From: Candidatus Competibacteraceae bacterium
GTDB taxonomy: Bacteria; Bacteroidota; Bacteroidia; CAIKAF01
Reading direction: 5' to 3'
Assembly (NCBI GenBank): GCA_014879445.1
Contig: JACSSC010000018.1
Span: forward strand, 128,706-192,705
Length of the DNA: 64,000 bases
Shown: positions 54,236 to 62,963 of the stretch, piece after piece
Numbering within the stretch: the first letter of the stretch is position 1
How the letters are laid out: each line of letters begins with the position of its first letter
The notes under the pieces: generated by a model
What the model was told of the DNA's origin: nothing
The model's input: the letters and a program-made list of their open reading frames with translations, nothing else
Databases searched by the model: none
Program-made: the position numbers and the translations under genes

Positions 54236-54985
54236 ATGCAAAAGTCGTTAATAATTGGTAATTCTCATATTGTGCTTCACAAAACTGCATCAACCAATCA
54301 GTATTTGTCTGAATGGGCTCGTAAAAAAGTAATTGCAGAAGGGACTGTAGTTCGTGCAATTAACCAAACGCAAGGACGTGGTCAAAAAGGCACACAATGG
54401 TATAGCACACCCGACGAATCGCTTACATTTAGCTTATATCTTATACCCGATTTCCTACCTATTGATCAGCAGTTTTTTCTAAACATGGCGATATGTAATG
54501 GCATTATTTCATGTTTTAAACAATTTTTCGATCAACCTCAAATCAAATGGCCTAATGATATATTCCTTAATAAGAAAAAGTGCGGAGGGATTTTAATTGA
54601 GAATTCAATATCACACGGATGCATTAGTTCATCGGTTGTTGGCATTGGTATTAACCTTAATCAAAAAGCATTTCCAAACGATTTACCATTTGCAACCTCT
54701 CTGTTTATGCAAACCCAATTGCATTTTAGTCCTGATGATTTTCTATTAAATCTTTGCCAACATTTGGATATTGAGTATCGCCAATTAAGGGAAGGGAAAA
54801 TGGAACAAATCCAAAAATGCTATCTCGGCCATTTGTTTGGGTTGAATAATGAACAAAGATTCAGGAATGAATCAGGGGAATTTATTGGAATCATAAAAGG
54901 AATTACTCAAGCAGGGTTGCTTGTAGTGCAGAATGGTTATACAGAAAAACAGTATGCATTGAAAGAAATTCAATTTGTGTTTTGA
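54236..54985 (+). CDS. birA: Biotin-[acetyl-CoA-carboxylase] ligase, no DNA-binding domain
   Basis: The enzyme biotinylates biotin-carboxyl-carrier proteins. From ATG 54236 it has 249 residues and contains ATP/biotin motifs NQTQGRGQKGTQWYS, SLTFSLYLIPD, IKWPNDIFLNKKKCGGILIEN and VVGIGINLN. It lacks the N-terminal winged helix, so it is a type I ligase without repressor activity. The in-frame codon at 54155 is inside rsfS and gives a hydrophobic non-homologous prefix; ATG 54236 is preferred. Confidence 0.93.
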   Translation: MQKSLIIGNSHIVLHKTASTNQYLSEWARKKVIAEGTVVRAINQTQGRGQKGTQWYSTPDESLTFSLYLIPDFLPIDQQFFLNMAICNGIISCFKQFFDQPQIKWPNDIFLNKKKCGGILIENSISHGCISSSVVGIGINLNQKAFPNDLPFATSLFMQTQLHFSPDDFLLNLCQHLDIEYRQLREGKMEQIQKCYLGHLFGLNNEQRFRNESGEFIGIIKGITQAGLLVVQNGYTEKQYALKEIQFVF

Positions 54986-55140
54986 AGATTTTTTATTTGC
55001 CGATTGTCTCAAAATATATCCTATATTTTTTATAGAAAAACAGCCTGATTATAAGCAGATTAGGGAAAATAAAAAAATATTTTGCCAGATGCAACCTTTA
55101 AGAGCGCCATACTCTCTATGAATATGTAATCTTTGTTTTA

Positions 55141-55215
55141 TTCTGGTTGTAACGGCGAATTGCATTCCAGAACCCAAGTAGATGAAAGGGGGCCGATTTA
55201 AGTCGGCCTTTTTTT
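55141..55215 (+). ncRNA. Possible small structured RNA between birA and the DUF2520 gene
   Basis: In the 212-base gap behind birA, TTCTGG...CCAGAA (55141-55146 with 55167-55172) forms a hairpin whose inner arms TGTAA/TTGCA continue the stem around the loop CGGCGAA. After about 15 unpaired bases comes a GC-rich terminator. This could be an independent small RNA, or part of the birA 3' UTR. No exact promoter was found; a near-match TAATCTTTG lies at 55127-55135. Not matched to a known RNA family. Confidence 0.35.
55191..55215 (+). terminator. Rho-independent terminator after birA / candidate small RNA
   Basis: GGCCGA (55191-55196) with TCGGCC (55203-55208) and a 6-base loop, then TTTTTTT. The stop codon of the convergent DUF2520 gene (55198-55200) lies inside the loop. 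Confidence 0.85.
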
Positions 55216-56001
55216 ATTTTCGTTATTAAGGTGATTAGCATAAAAATTTTGAATGGATTGGCTCAGTCGTTCATAAAGATCTTGAAGATTGGGGTTGAGC
55301 AAAAGCATATCTTTATGCATTTGAAGAGTTAGTGTATCATGACGAAATGCAGGACCTGTTTGCCAGGCAGAAGGGCTTTCGATAAGCACACGGTGTGCGG
55401 TTTCAACAATTAAAGGATGGAGAAGTTGAAAAGGAATTTCATGTTGATTGCAGTATTCCTCGGCTTGTGTATATAGATAATTGGTAAAATTAGAAACCAG
55501 CACTGCTGCGAGGTGTAGTTGCCGACGATGCTCGGATGACATATGAACCACATGTTGAGAGATGAGGCAAGCCAATTGATTAAGATGCCTGAAAGCATCA
55601 TCATGGCTGGCTTCGATGCAGATGGGAATCTGAGAAAAGTCGATATCACGGTTTTTATGAATTGATTGTAACGGATAGAGAATGCCTTGATTTTGGGAAT
55701 ATGGCTCCAATATGCTGATGGGCTGTGAGCCGGAAGTATGAACGAGCAGCATGGGTTTGAAAGGCAATAGCCCGGCTACTGTTGTAATGGCATTGTCGCT
55801 AACACAACATATAAATATGCCTTGATGTGGATTGATATTTTCAATAGAATCTACGTGAGAAGCGTTGAGGTTGCTTGCCAATAACATGGCATTTTGAGGA
55901 GTACGGCTATATACTTCAATGATTTGAAGTCCGGATTTATGCAGAGCTAATCCAAGTTGCCAAGCCACATTTCCAGCGCCAAGTAATGTGATGGGTAACA
56001 T
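55198..56001 (-). CDS. DUF2520 Rossmann-fold protein
   Basis: The 267-residue protein has an N-terminal NAD(P)-type Rossmann motif, LLGAGNVAWQLGLALHKSGL, and matches the Rossmann-like plus DUF2520 C-terminal arrangement (HTSGSQPISILEP, GILYPLQSIHKN, HLAAVLVSNFTNYLYTQAEEY). This family resembles ketopantoate-reductase/6-phosphogluconate-dehydrogenase-like oxidoreductases, but the substrate is unknown. Its start abuts the ccmF stop (56002), so it is probably the last gene of the ccmE-ccmF transcript. Confidence 0.85.
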   Translation of the reverse strand: MLPITLLGAGNVAWQLGLALHKSGLQIIEVYSRTPQNAMLLASNLNASHVDSIENINPHQGIFICCVSDNAITTVAGLLPFKPMLLVHTSGSQPISILEPYSQNQGILYPLQSIHKNRDIDFSQIPICIEASHDDAFRHLNQLACLISQHVVHMSSEHRRQLHLAAVLVSNFTNYLYTQAEEYCNQHEIPFQLLHPLIVETAHRVLIESPSAWQTGPAFRHDTLTLQMHKDMLLLNPNLQDLYERLSQSIQNFYANHLNNENKKRPT

Positions 56002-58578
56002 CTATGAGTGTTTAAGCAATCGATTCAATACCGATATAAATATACCTAAAATCATTAGAATGCATCCGGCCCATAGAATATTGATGCCCGGGAAAATAAT
56101 AGCTTGCATGATAATAAAATTGTTTAAGTTGCCGCCCTGAAGTTCGGAGAGATTGGCGTCAATGGTTCTTGAGGATGGATTGATACGTTCAACTTCGATT
56201 TTGAGGCCGGCATTTTCACCTGTTCCAGGGCTTGAATAGGCATAATTTCCTTTGATTTCATAAACAGCTTTTATCTCATCAATCTTTGCTCCCTGCGCAT
56301 TATACACTGAGAAAATGGCGTGCAGGCCGATATACAAAGAATCTTCATTGGATGAATTTATATCACTAAACGATTGTAACCCTTCAAAAACAACAAAGAA
56401 ACGTGACCCGAAGATGGTGTCTTTGTCTGCAATTGTGAAATGCTGTGGTTCGGAGTAAGAGGGTGGCGCTTGTTGATTTTTGCGTTTCAGATTTTCAATA
56501 TCCACATAAGTAACATGTGTGAAAATGTCTTGGTGTAAAAAATGCTTAGTGGCTGGTTCGGGCGAATTCCCCATTCTTTCGTTTAGGATAAGCTTAGGGT
56601 AAAGTGTAAAAGCTTTTTCAAGTCGATTGTTTTGTTTTTTATAATAATCAACTCGATAATGAGCCACATTGCCAATAAGTGTGTCGCCTTGGTATGAAAG
56701 GTAATAGTTCAGCATGGGCAATGTGTCTTTCAAATGTAACATAATATTTTCGTCGTTACGAAATTCTGCATTCAATGCTTCGAGATTAATCTGGCTGGTG
56801 TTTTTGGAGATAAACTTTTTATGTCCTCCCGAAACAACGGCGCCCAAAATGATAAGCCCAAATCCGATGTGAGCAAAAGCACTGCCGGCTTGCCTAAGAT
56901 TTTTACGCTGATATCTAAAGATAAAATCGGCATTAGCCAAAACAGCAAACCCTGAAGTAAAACAGAGCAGAATATATCTGGGGTTTCTGAAATCTGGAAA
57001 TATAATACCGGCTGCTAATGTGAGTAGTGTTGTAATAATAATAGTTCGCATGATTTTAGACCAAAACAGATCAAGATTGTTTTTGCGGTATTGCAAAAAA
57101 AGTGTAACGGCCATAAAAATGGTAATGACAACTGCCAATACACCCTGAACCTGGTTATAGGTTTCTACATTGCCGGGTGCATATTGTGTGCCTGCAAGTT
57201 TATTAATAACAGGTTTGGAGGTTTCAAAAGTTAAATGAATCACAGAAATGAGGATAACCAAGCTGGCGGCAAAGAGAAAGAACTCTCTACTGAGGAAATG
57301 TTCGCCTGATTCGGTAGCAGGGAATGATTTTTTTGCTTCAAAGAAAGCAATGGCAAGTGAAGCGCCGGCAAAAATTAAATACAGCATTTTTATAACGGGA
57401 GAGAAATTGAGAGCAAGACCAGCCAATAGCATGATGGCGGAGAGTGCTATATATCCGTATTGATGCGATTTTTTTTGGATGAAGAGTCGAATGGGTAGCC
57501 ATATAAAGAAAAGAAGATAGATGAGAAGCTGGCCTGTCATTCCCAAATCAGTAAAAGAGTGAACAGAAGCATCACCCAAAACACCACTTCGTGTTAGAAA
57601 AGTAGAATAAAGTACAAGCACGAATGAGAGTAGAATCAGAAAATAAGTTAGGAATAAGGTTGTGCCATTGTTTTTACGAATGAGAAGAAGGTGGGCGCCT
57701 GCTACGAGAGTAAGCCAAGGCACAAGAGAAGAATTTTCGACCGGATCCCATGCCCAAAATCCGCCAAAGTTGAGTGCCTCATAAGCCCAAGCGCCGCCCA
57801 TAAGAATACCGCCCCCCAAAATAGCAATGCCGGCAAAAGCCCAAGGGATAGCAGGTTTAAACCATTCTGTATATTTTTTTTGCCAAATTCCGCTTATCGC
57901 ATAAGCATACGGAACAAGCGTTAATGCAAAGCCGAAAAAGAGCATGGGTGGATGCAAGGTCATCCAGTAATTCTGAAGCGAGGGGTTGATGCCTCTTCCA
58001 TCAAGTATTTGAAGATAATCAGGGTTTTGTAAGATTGCCATTCCGGCTGTTGAGGGGTGTAGGCGAGTTAGGACAAAAGGATTGGAGCCAAGTTTGTATT
58101 CAATCAGTCCGGGAATATCAATGATGGCACCTGCTATCATTGAAGATATAAAAATTTGAACAACTGCAACAATCGTCATTAACCAGGGTTCGCGGTTGCG
58201 AGATGTTTTCATGAGAATTAGCCCTGTAACGACATGCCAAAAAGACCAAAGTAAAAAACTTCCTTCTTGCCCTTCCCAAAATGCTGCAAAAACATATTTA
58301 GATGGCAGTTCTCTACTGGTATGTTGCCAGGCATACTGGTACTCAAACCTATGTGCAAGCAGAATATAAAATAGGGTAATTATAGAGCCCAACACTCCTA
58401 AAGAATGTAAAAGGAATCCAATTCTACCAAGGCGCTTCCAGCCACTATTCCCCAATTGGTTGCGAGTAGCCATGTAGTATGACAAGGATGCCATCATTGC
58501 GGCAGCGATGGATAAGGCGATAAAAATGTTTCCTAAAGTGCCTGGCAAGAGATTTTCGCCGTTGTATATGGTATTCAT
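56002..58578 (-). CDS. ccmF: CcmF-like cytochrome c haem lyase
   Basis: This 858-residue membrane protein attaches haem to apocytochrome c. It has about fourteen membrane segments and the tryptophan-rich haem-handling domain FWAWDPVENSSLVPWL. Other CcmF features are LVRDGWDAHSLGVLGSII-like helices, EGQEGSFLLWSFWHVVTG and a large periplasmic C-terminal domain with several His residues. It begins 3 bases after ccmE. Together they would supply haem c for the cytochrome c of the nos locus. Confidence 0.92.
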   Translation of the reverse strand: MNTIYNGENLLPGTLGNIFIALSIAAAMMASLSYYMATRNQLGNSGWKRLGRIGFLLHSLGVLGSIITLFYILLAHRFEYQYAWQHTSRELPSKYVFAAFWEGQEGSFLLWSFWHVVTGLILMKTSRNREPWLMTIVAVVQIFISSMIAGAIIDIPGLIEYKLGSNPFVLTRLHPSTAGMAILQNPDYLQILDGRGINPSLQNYWMTLHPPMLFFGFALTLVPYAYAISGIWQKKYTEWFKPAIPWAFAGIAILGGGILMGGAWAYEALNFGGFWAWDPVENSSLVPWLTLVAGAHLLLIRKNNGTTLFLTYFLILLSFVLVLYSTFLTRSGVLGDASVHSFTDLGMTGQLLIYLLFFIWLPIRLFIQKKSHQYGYIALSAIMLLAGLALNFSPVIKMLYLIFAGASLAIAFFEAKKSFPATESGEHFLSREFFLFAASLVILISVIHLTFETSKPVINKLAGTQYAPGNVETYNQVQGVLAVVITIFMAVTLFLQYRKNNLDLFWSKIMRTIIITTLLTLAAGIIFPDFRNPRYILLCFTSGFAVLANADFIFRYQRKNLRQAGSAFAHIGFGLIILGAVVSGGHKKFISKNTSQINLEALNAEFRNDENIMLHLKDTLPMLNYYLSYQGDTLIGNVAHYRVDYYKKQNNRLEKAFTLYPKLILNERMGNSPEPATKHFLHQDIFTHVTYVDIENLKRKNQQAPPSYSEPQHFTIADKDTIFGSRFFVVFEGLQSFSDINSSNEDSLYIGLHAIFSVYNAQGAKIDEIKAVYEIKGNYAYSSPGTGENAGLKIEVERINPSSRTIDANLSELQGGNLNNFIIMQAIIFPGINILWAGCILMILGIFISVLNRLLKHS

Positions 58579-58581
58579 GCC

Positions 58582-58971
58582 TTATTGAACTTGTTGTGTT
58601 TGGGCATCTGAATATTTTGAAGGGCATTTAGTGAGTACATCTTTAGCGTGAAAACCGTCTTGTTTCATGCTGCCTACTACTACCACCTGTTCAGATTTTT
58701 CAAAATCCTGTGGCTTGGTTTTATAAAGCCATACCTTGTTTTCAACGCCTTCTTTATCTATTAGATAAAAGCTGAAAAGATTGACATCTTGTTGTGGGTT
58801 GTATATCATTTCCTTTTCGAGGTTGAGTTTGCCCACTACATGAAAAACTTTTTCGGGCTCTTGTTCGGCCTCTCTGAAAGATGCATAGGTTTCGGAACTT
58901 TGAAGTGAATATATAGCCAACCCTATGGCTCCTGCAATTACTAATATGAGAACAATGTGCGATTTTTTCAT
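58582..58971 (-). CDS. ccmE: Cytochrome c maturation protein CcmE, CxxxY type
   Basis: CcmE is a periplasmic haem chaperone with an N-terminal anchor (IVLILVIAGAIGLAIYSLQ) and an OB fold. Classical CcmE binds haem covalently through the histidine of an HxxxY motif. Here the position is Cys116 in CPSKY (Cys116-Tyr120), the CxxxY form known from Desulfovibrio and archaeal type I* systems. The length of 129 residues is normal. Three bases upstream of ccmF; divergent from murB. No ccmA-D or ccmH is in the window. Confidence 0.9.
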   Translation of the reverse strand: MKKSHIVLILVIAGAIGLAIYSLQSSETYASFREAEQEPEKVFHVVGKLNLEKEMIYNPQQDVNLFSFYLIDKEGVENKVWLYKTKPQDFEKSEQVVVVGSMKQDGFHAKDVLTKCPSKYSDAQTQQVQ

Positions 58972-59060
58972 GTCTTTACAATCCCTCTGTTATGTATTAA
59001 CAGGCAAAGATAAGGGTTTGTTCGAAGATGTTAGTTATTTCAGTCACCTGTTCTTTTTTA

Positions 59061-59068
59061 TACCTTTG
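59061..59068 (+). promoter_or_regulatory. Bacteroidota -7 box for murB (TACCTTTG)
   Basis: An exact TAnnTTTG 24 bases before ATG 59093, with TTTC at the 19-base spacing (59038-59041), one mismatch from TTTG. It supports 59093 as the murB start over the earlier ATG at 58925, which lies inside ccmE. Confidence 0.6.
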
Positions 59069-59092
59069 TTACCGAGCTTACATCCCCATATT

Positions 59093-60106
59093 ATGAGCAT
59101 TATACAACAAGATATTTCTTTGAAGGCCTTCAATACATTTGGTATTGATGCCCGTGCTGCATTTTATGCCAAGATAAATCAGGTGGATGATATTTACGGT
59201 TGTTTGGACTTAGCAAAAAACAAACCCCTTTTTGTTCTGGGAGGAGGAAGCAATGTTTTGTTTACCGACCATGTGGACGGACTGACTTTGCATATGGCTA
59301 CTCGAGGAATATCTTATACTGCTGACGATAAATTTCATTATGTGGAGGCATGTGCAGGGGAGCATTGGCATGATTTAGTTATTGATACGCTCGAACACAA
59401 AATCGGCGGATTGGAGAACCTGTCTCTTATCCCAGGTCAGGTTGGGGCAGCCCCTATTCAAAATATCGGGGCATACGGGGTAGAGCTTTGTGATGTTTTT
59501 CATTCACTTACGGCTTTGCATATACCTACTTTGGAACTTCACAAGTTTGATTTGAACGATTGTCGTTTTGGATATCGTAGTAGCATTTTTAAAACAACCG
59601 AGAAAGGGCAATATATTATTCTTTCAGTAAAGCTGGCTTTAGCCAAATCTCATACGCCCGTTACGTCTTATGGCGATATTGAGAGAAAATTACAAGAAAT
59701 GAATGTTGTGTCACCGAATGCATATGATGTTAGCAGGGCTGTTATTCAGATTCGTCAATCCAAACTTCCAAATCCGGCGCAGATTGGGAATGCCGGTTCG
59801 TTTTTTAAAAATCCTGTTGTCCCCTTTTTTAAATACGAATCTTTGAAAATTAAATATGCTGAAATGCCTTCATTTATGCTGGAGAGTGGCGATGTTAAAA
59901 TTCCGGCAGGATGGCTTATTGAGAAAGCCGGATGGAAAGGTCGTCGTGTTGGGAACTGTGGCGTACATACCAAGCAGGCATTAGTGCTGGTTAATTATGG
60001 AGAAGCTACAGGCCGGGAAATTCTGAATTTAGCCCAAACCATTCAAAATGATATACACGATTGTTTTGGGATTAAACTCGAAATGGAGGTGAATGTTATT
60101 GGTTAG
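59093..60106 (+). CDS. murB: UDP-N-acetylenolpyruvoylglucosamine reductase
   Basis: MurB makes UDP-N-acetylmuramate for peptidoglycan. From ATG 59093 the protein has 337 residues of the type I group: NTFGIDARAAFYA, FVLGGGSNVLFTDHVDG, LSLIPGQVGAAPIQNIGAYGVEL, FGYRSSIFK, IRQSKLPNPAQIGNAGSFFKNP (with catalytic Ser) and WLIEKAGWKGRRVGNCGVHTKQAL. Its stop overlaps the convergent CDF transporter gene by 11 bases. Confidence 0.96.
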   Translation: MSIIQQDISLKAFNTFGIDARAAFYAKINQVDDIYGCLDLAKNKPLFVLGGGSNVLFTDHVDGLTLHMATRGISYTADDKFHYVEACAGEHWHDLVIDTLEHKIGGLENLSLIPGQVGAAPIQNIGAYGVELCDVFHSLTALHIPTLELHKFDLNDCRFGYRSSIFKTTEKGQYIILSVKLALAKSHTPVTSYGDIERKLQEMNVVSPNAYDVSRAVIQIRQSKLPNPAQIGNAGSFFKNPVVPFFKYESLKIKYAEMPSFMLESGDVKIPAGWLIEKAGWKGRRVGNCGVHTKQALVLVNYGEATGREILNLAQTIQNDIHDCFGIKLEMEVNVIG

Positions 60107-61085
60107 ATATTCGATGTTTCTTGTTTTTCAGCACATTTTCCAAAGTCCATCCTGATTGTGTTTGGTAAGGATTTTTACGAACCTTGCAATCTGTTTTTGG
60201 ACATACAGGGCATGAGGCATCTTCGCAAGCATCTGCATGAATAAAAAATTCTACCTGATTATGATTTTTTTGATTGATGATTTGATCAATGGCTTCTATT
60301 TCTTCATGTGCTTGTTCTACAGTAAAATAATATGGAAGCGTAATATGACAATCAATATGCAGCATTGACCCATATTTAATGATACGCATATTATGTATAT
60401 CAATGACATTGTGGCTTCGTTCTTTTTCAATAGTTTGCATAATATTATTCAGCAATGCTTTGTCGGCAGCATCCATTATGCCGCTAATAGATTGTTTCAA
60501 TATTTTGTATCCGGTATAGATAATAACAAGCCCGAATATGATAGCAATTACACTATCGAGCCATATCCACCCCGTAAAATATACGACAGCCAATCCGCAA
60601 AGAATGCCGGCTGTTGAGTATGCATCTGATTGTAAGTGTTTGCCTCCAGCAATCAATATGAGAGAATTGTTTTTTTTTCCCTTACGTTCGATAATAAATC
60701 CTGTGGCAAAATTGATGATTCCTGCTCCTGTAATCAGAATGATTCCGGTATCTAATTGTTTTAGTTCGTATGGAACAAAATAGCTGTACACCGACTTAAT
60801 GATAATGCCCAAGCCGGCGGCAACAATCAGGCCTCCCTCAACGGATGCTGAAACATATTCTGCTTTACCATGTCCGTATGGATGACATTCGTCTTTGGGT
60901 TTTGCAACTAGCATCATGCTGTACAGCCCAATAATTGCCGCAATAACATTCACAATGTTTTCTACCGCATCAGTTAAAATAGCATTGGATTGGGTGATGA
61001 TAAAAGCAATAAATTTTGCTGTCATCAAGGCGAGTCCAACGCCCAAAACAATACGTTGAAGTAGGATGTTTTCTTTGTTTACCAA
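60096..61085 (-). CDS. Cation-diffusion-facilitator transporter with cysteine-rich tail
   Basis: The 329-residue protein has six membrane helices and the metal site of CDF transporters (SNAILTDAVENIVNV, GHGKAEYVSASVEG; HSLSSD-type positions are replaced by TDAVEN, ESDAYSTAG). The C-terminal cytoplasmic domain is followed by a cysteine cluster CEDASCPVCPKTDCK (CX4CX2CX4C), which suits zinc or another soft metal. Substrate not fixed. It starts with TTG at 61085, as no ATG fits before the first helix. Its 3' end overlaps murB by 11 bases. Confidence 0.87.
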   Translation of the reverse strand: MVNKENILLQRIVLGVGLALMTAKFIAFIITQSNAILTDAVENIVNVIAAIIGLYSMMLVAKPKDECHPYGHGKAEYVSASVEGGLIVAAGLGIIIKSVYSYFVPYELKQLDTGIILITGAGIINFATGFIIERKGKKNNSLILIAGGKHLQSDAYSTAGILCGLAVVYFTGWIWLDSVIAIIFGLVIIYTGYKILKQSISGIMDAADKALLNNIMQTIEKERSHNVIDIHNMRIIKYGSMLHIDCHITLPYYFTVEQAHEEIEAIDQIINQKNHNQVEFFIHADACEDASCPVCPKTDCKVRKNPYQTQSGWTLENVLKNKKHRISNQ

Positions 61086-61163
61086 TTGGATAGATTATAC
61101 GACAAAGAAAACACAATTATTCGTGATATGAGAGATGTAGTATTATGAGGTGTTTGTATTTTG

Positions 61164-61171
61164 TATTTTTG
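61164..61171 (+). promoter_or_regulatory. Bacteroidota -7 box for the Nudix gene (TATTTTTG)
   Basis: An exact TAnnTTTG ending 7 bases before ATG 61179, which indicates a leaderless or nearly leaderless transcript. No -33 TTTG at the right distance. Confidence 0.5.
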
Positions 61172-61178
61172 TGAAGTA

Positions 61179-61811
61179 ATGAATCATATTGCCCGATATT
61201 TATTCAAACGCCTTTCTGCGCCTTTGCCAGGCGAATCGGCACAACGTCTTATGTCGCCGGGTGGACGCATAGCTTATCCCGGGAAATGGGGTGTGCCCCG
61301 TCAAAGTGCCGTATTGTCTTTGTTTTTGCCTGGGCATGATAACCGATGGCATTTGGTATTGATAAAACGACCGGATTATAATGGTGTTCATAGCGGCCAA
61401 ATCGCTTTTCCTGGAGGCAGACAAGAGCCAGACGATCCATCTCTGATGCATACGGCACTGCGAGAAGCTGCTGAAGAGATAGGGTTACACATGCCTGTAA
61501 ATGTGCTGGGTCGTCTTTCTGATATTTATATTCCGGCAAGCAACTATTTGGTTGCTCCTTTTGTGGCTATATCTGAAAAGCGACAGAATTGGATACCTGA
61601 CGCTAAGGAAGTACAACAAGTTTTAGAAATGCCGATTGACGAAATACTGGATGAATCCAAAGTTGCTAGTGGCCATTTTATCACAGGGTTTAAAAAGGAG
61701 GTTGTTTCACCATATTTTGCATTACAAGAATATCGAATATGGGGCGCAACTGCTATGATGATGTCGGAGCTAAAATGTATCTTGATTGAGGGTGAAAAGG
61801 AGTGGCGATGA
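61179..61811 (+). CDS. Nudix hydrolase, CoA pyrophosphatase type
   Basis: The 210-residue protein has HSGQIAFPGGRQE, the signature block that marks CoA-diphosphatase Nudix proteins, followed by the Nudix box (REAAEEIGL with flanking GG...E). It may hydrolyse CoA or related pyrophosphates to limit their amount. The ORF extends upstream to a TTG at 61161, but a -7 box covers that codon, so ATG 61179 is used. Convergent with the methyltransferase gene (9 bases apart). Confidence 0.9.
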   Translation: MNHIARYLFKRLSAPLPGESAQRLMSPGGRIAYPGKWGVPRQSAVLSLFLPGHDNRWHLVLIKRPDYNGVHSGQIAFPGGRQEPDDPSLMHTALREAAEEIGLHMPVNVLGRLSDIYIPASNYLVAPFVAISEKRQNWIPDAKEVQQVLEMPIDEILDESKVASGHFITGFKKEVVSPYFALQEYRIWGATAMMMSELKCILIEGEKEWR

Positions 61812-61820
61812 TAAGTCAGA

Positions 61821-62945
61821 TTATGCCTGACGGCCACGCAGAACATATACATCTTGTAATCCGCCAAATGCTTTTTCTATGCGTTCTTCAAGCAATATTT
61901 CAGGAAATGAAGCAATGGATTTGTGAATAAAATCCTCACTGGCATAAGCAATTCCATATTGATTTTCATCATTAAGATGGCCTTCAATTTCAGGGAATAA
62001 TAAATCCTCATTGGCTGCATGAAAATAGAATCCTGTTCCATGCGGATCGGAGCCCAGCAATGAAATGTCATGAACAGAAAATGCCAATACGCCACCCGGA
62101 TTTAGCCATTTGCAAAGAGCATCTAACCATTGATTAAATAGTCGTTCTGGTAAATGGCTGAAAAGTGAACCGCAAAAAATCATATCAAAAGTTTGATTTT
62201 GTATGATAGCCATAGGCGAAGGCCCCGAAACAAAACCTTTTATACCAAAATTTTCGCATTGAAATGCAACGGCGTCGGGCTTTATATCACTTATCCAAAT
62301 GTTTTCTGGAGAAAACTCATGGGCTAAAAATCTTGATATGCGACCATGTCCTGAAGCAAAGTCGAGTAGCGTGAATGATGATAAGCGTTCGGATAAGTAT
62401 GTATTTGCAATCCTTTTTACTATTTGCAATCCGTTGAACCCAATGGATAAGTATGCCCATAGTGTTCTATTATATTCTTTTTCATGCAACAAGGAATAGT
62501 GAAACATTAAATCATTTTTTGATATGGCGGTTGAGAGTCCACGCGATAAACCATGGGCGTCACAAAATTGATGTATGATACTGATTTCTTTCGCTCCTAT
62601 AGGCATGAGAGCAGGCGCATGTTTGTATTGCAGGTTGGAGAGAAATCCAACTTTGAGTTGTAATGATTCGGCATCTTTTTGTTGTTGATTAATTTTTGAA
62701 TTGATTTGATCATGATTGCTTTCTTGCTCTTTGGTCAAATTCTGTAAAGCCAAATTATTTTTGTTTTGTTGTTTTTCGAGTAATTCCACAGTTTGTTGCA
62801 GGTTTTGAATGCGCTCTTGTAAGGCTAGAATTTGATACTCATTCTCCCTAATATGATCGCCTACATATGAAGAGTCGTTTGTTTCAACGATAATTCTACG
62901 TATGTCATTTCTGATTTTTAGAGGTATTATTTTGTATATCCACAT
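61821..62945 (-). CDS. Class I SAM-dependent methyltransferase with N-terminal coiled coil
   Basis: The 374-residue protein has a coiled coil at ~35-95 (NEYQILALQERIQNLQQTVELL, then KQQNKNNLALQNLTKE) and a Rossmann methyltransferase domain from ~185: LLDFASGHGRISRFLAHEF, WISDIKPDAV, FDMIFCGSLFSHLPE and GGVLAFSVHD. The coiled coil and neighbouring glycosyltransferase-like gene suggest a surface-polysaccharide modification role, but nothing proves the substrate. 18 bases separate it from the next gene upstream in the same direction. Confidence 0.85.
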   Translation of the reverse strand: MWIYKIIPLKIRNDIRRIIVETNDSSYVGDHIRENEYQILALQERIQNLQQTVELLEKQQNKNNLALQNLTKEQESNHDQINSKINQQQKDAESLQLKVGFLSNLQYKHAPALMPIGAKEISIIHQFCDAHGLSRGLSTAISKNDLMFHYSLLHEKEYNRTLWAYLSIGFNGLQIVKRIANTYLSERLSSFTLLDFASGHGRISRFLAHEFSPENIWISDIKPDAVAFQCENFGIKGFVSGPSPMAIIQNQTFDMIFCGSLFSHLPERLFNQWLDALCKWLNPGGVLAFSVHDISLLGSDPHGTGFYFHAANEDLLFPEIEGHLNDENQYGIAYASEDFIHKSIASFPEILLEERIEKAFGGLQDVYVLRGRQA

Positions 62946-62963
62946 AGAACAATCTTTAAGAAA

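Noticed and set aside
58925-59092. murB start inside ccmE
   Set aside because: The prefix is not MurB-like and the -7 box at 59061-59068 lies downstream of it.
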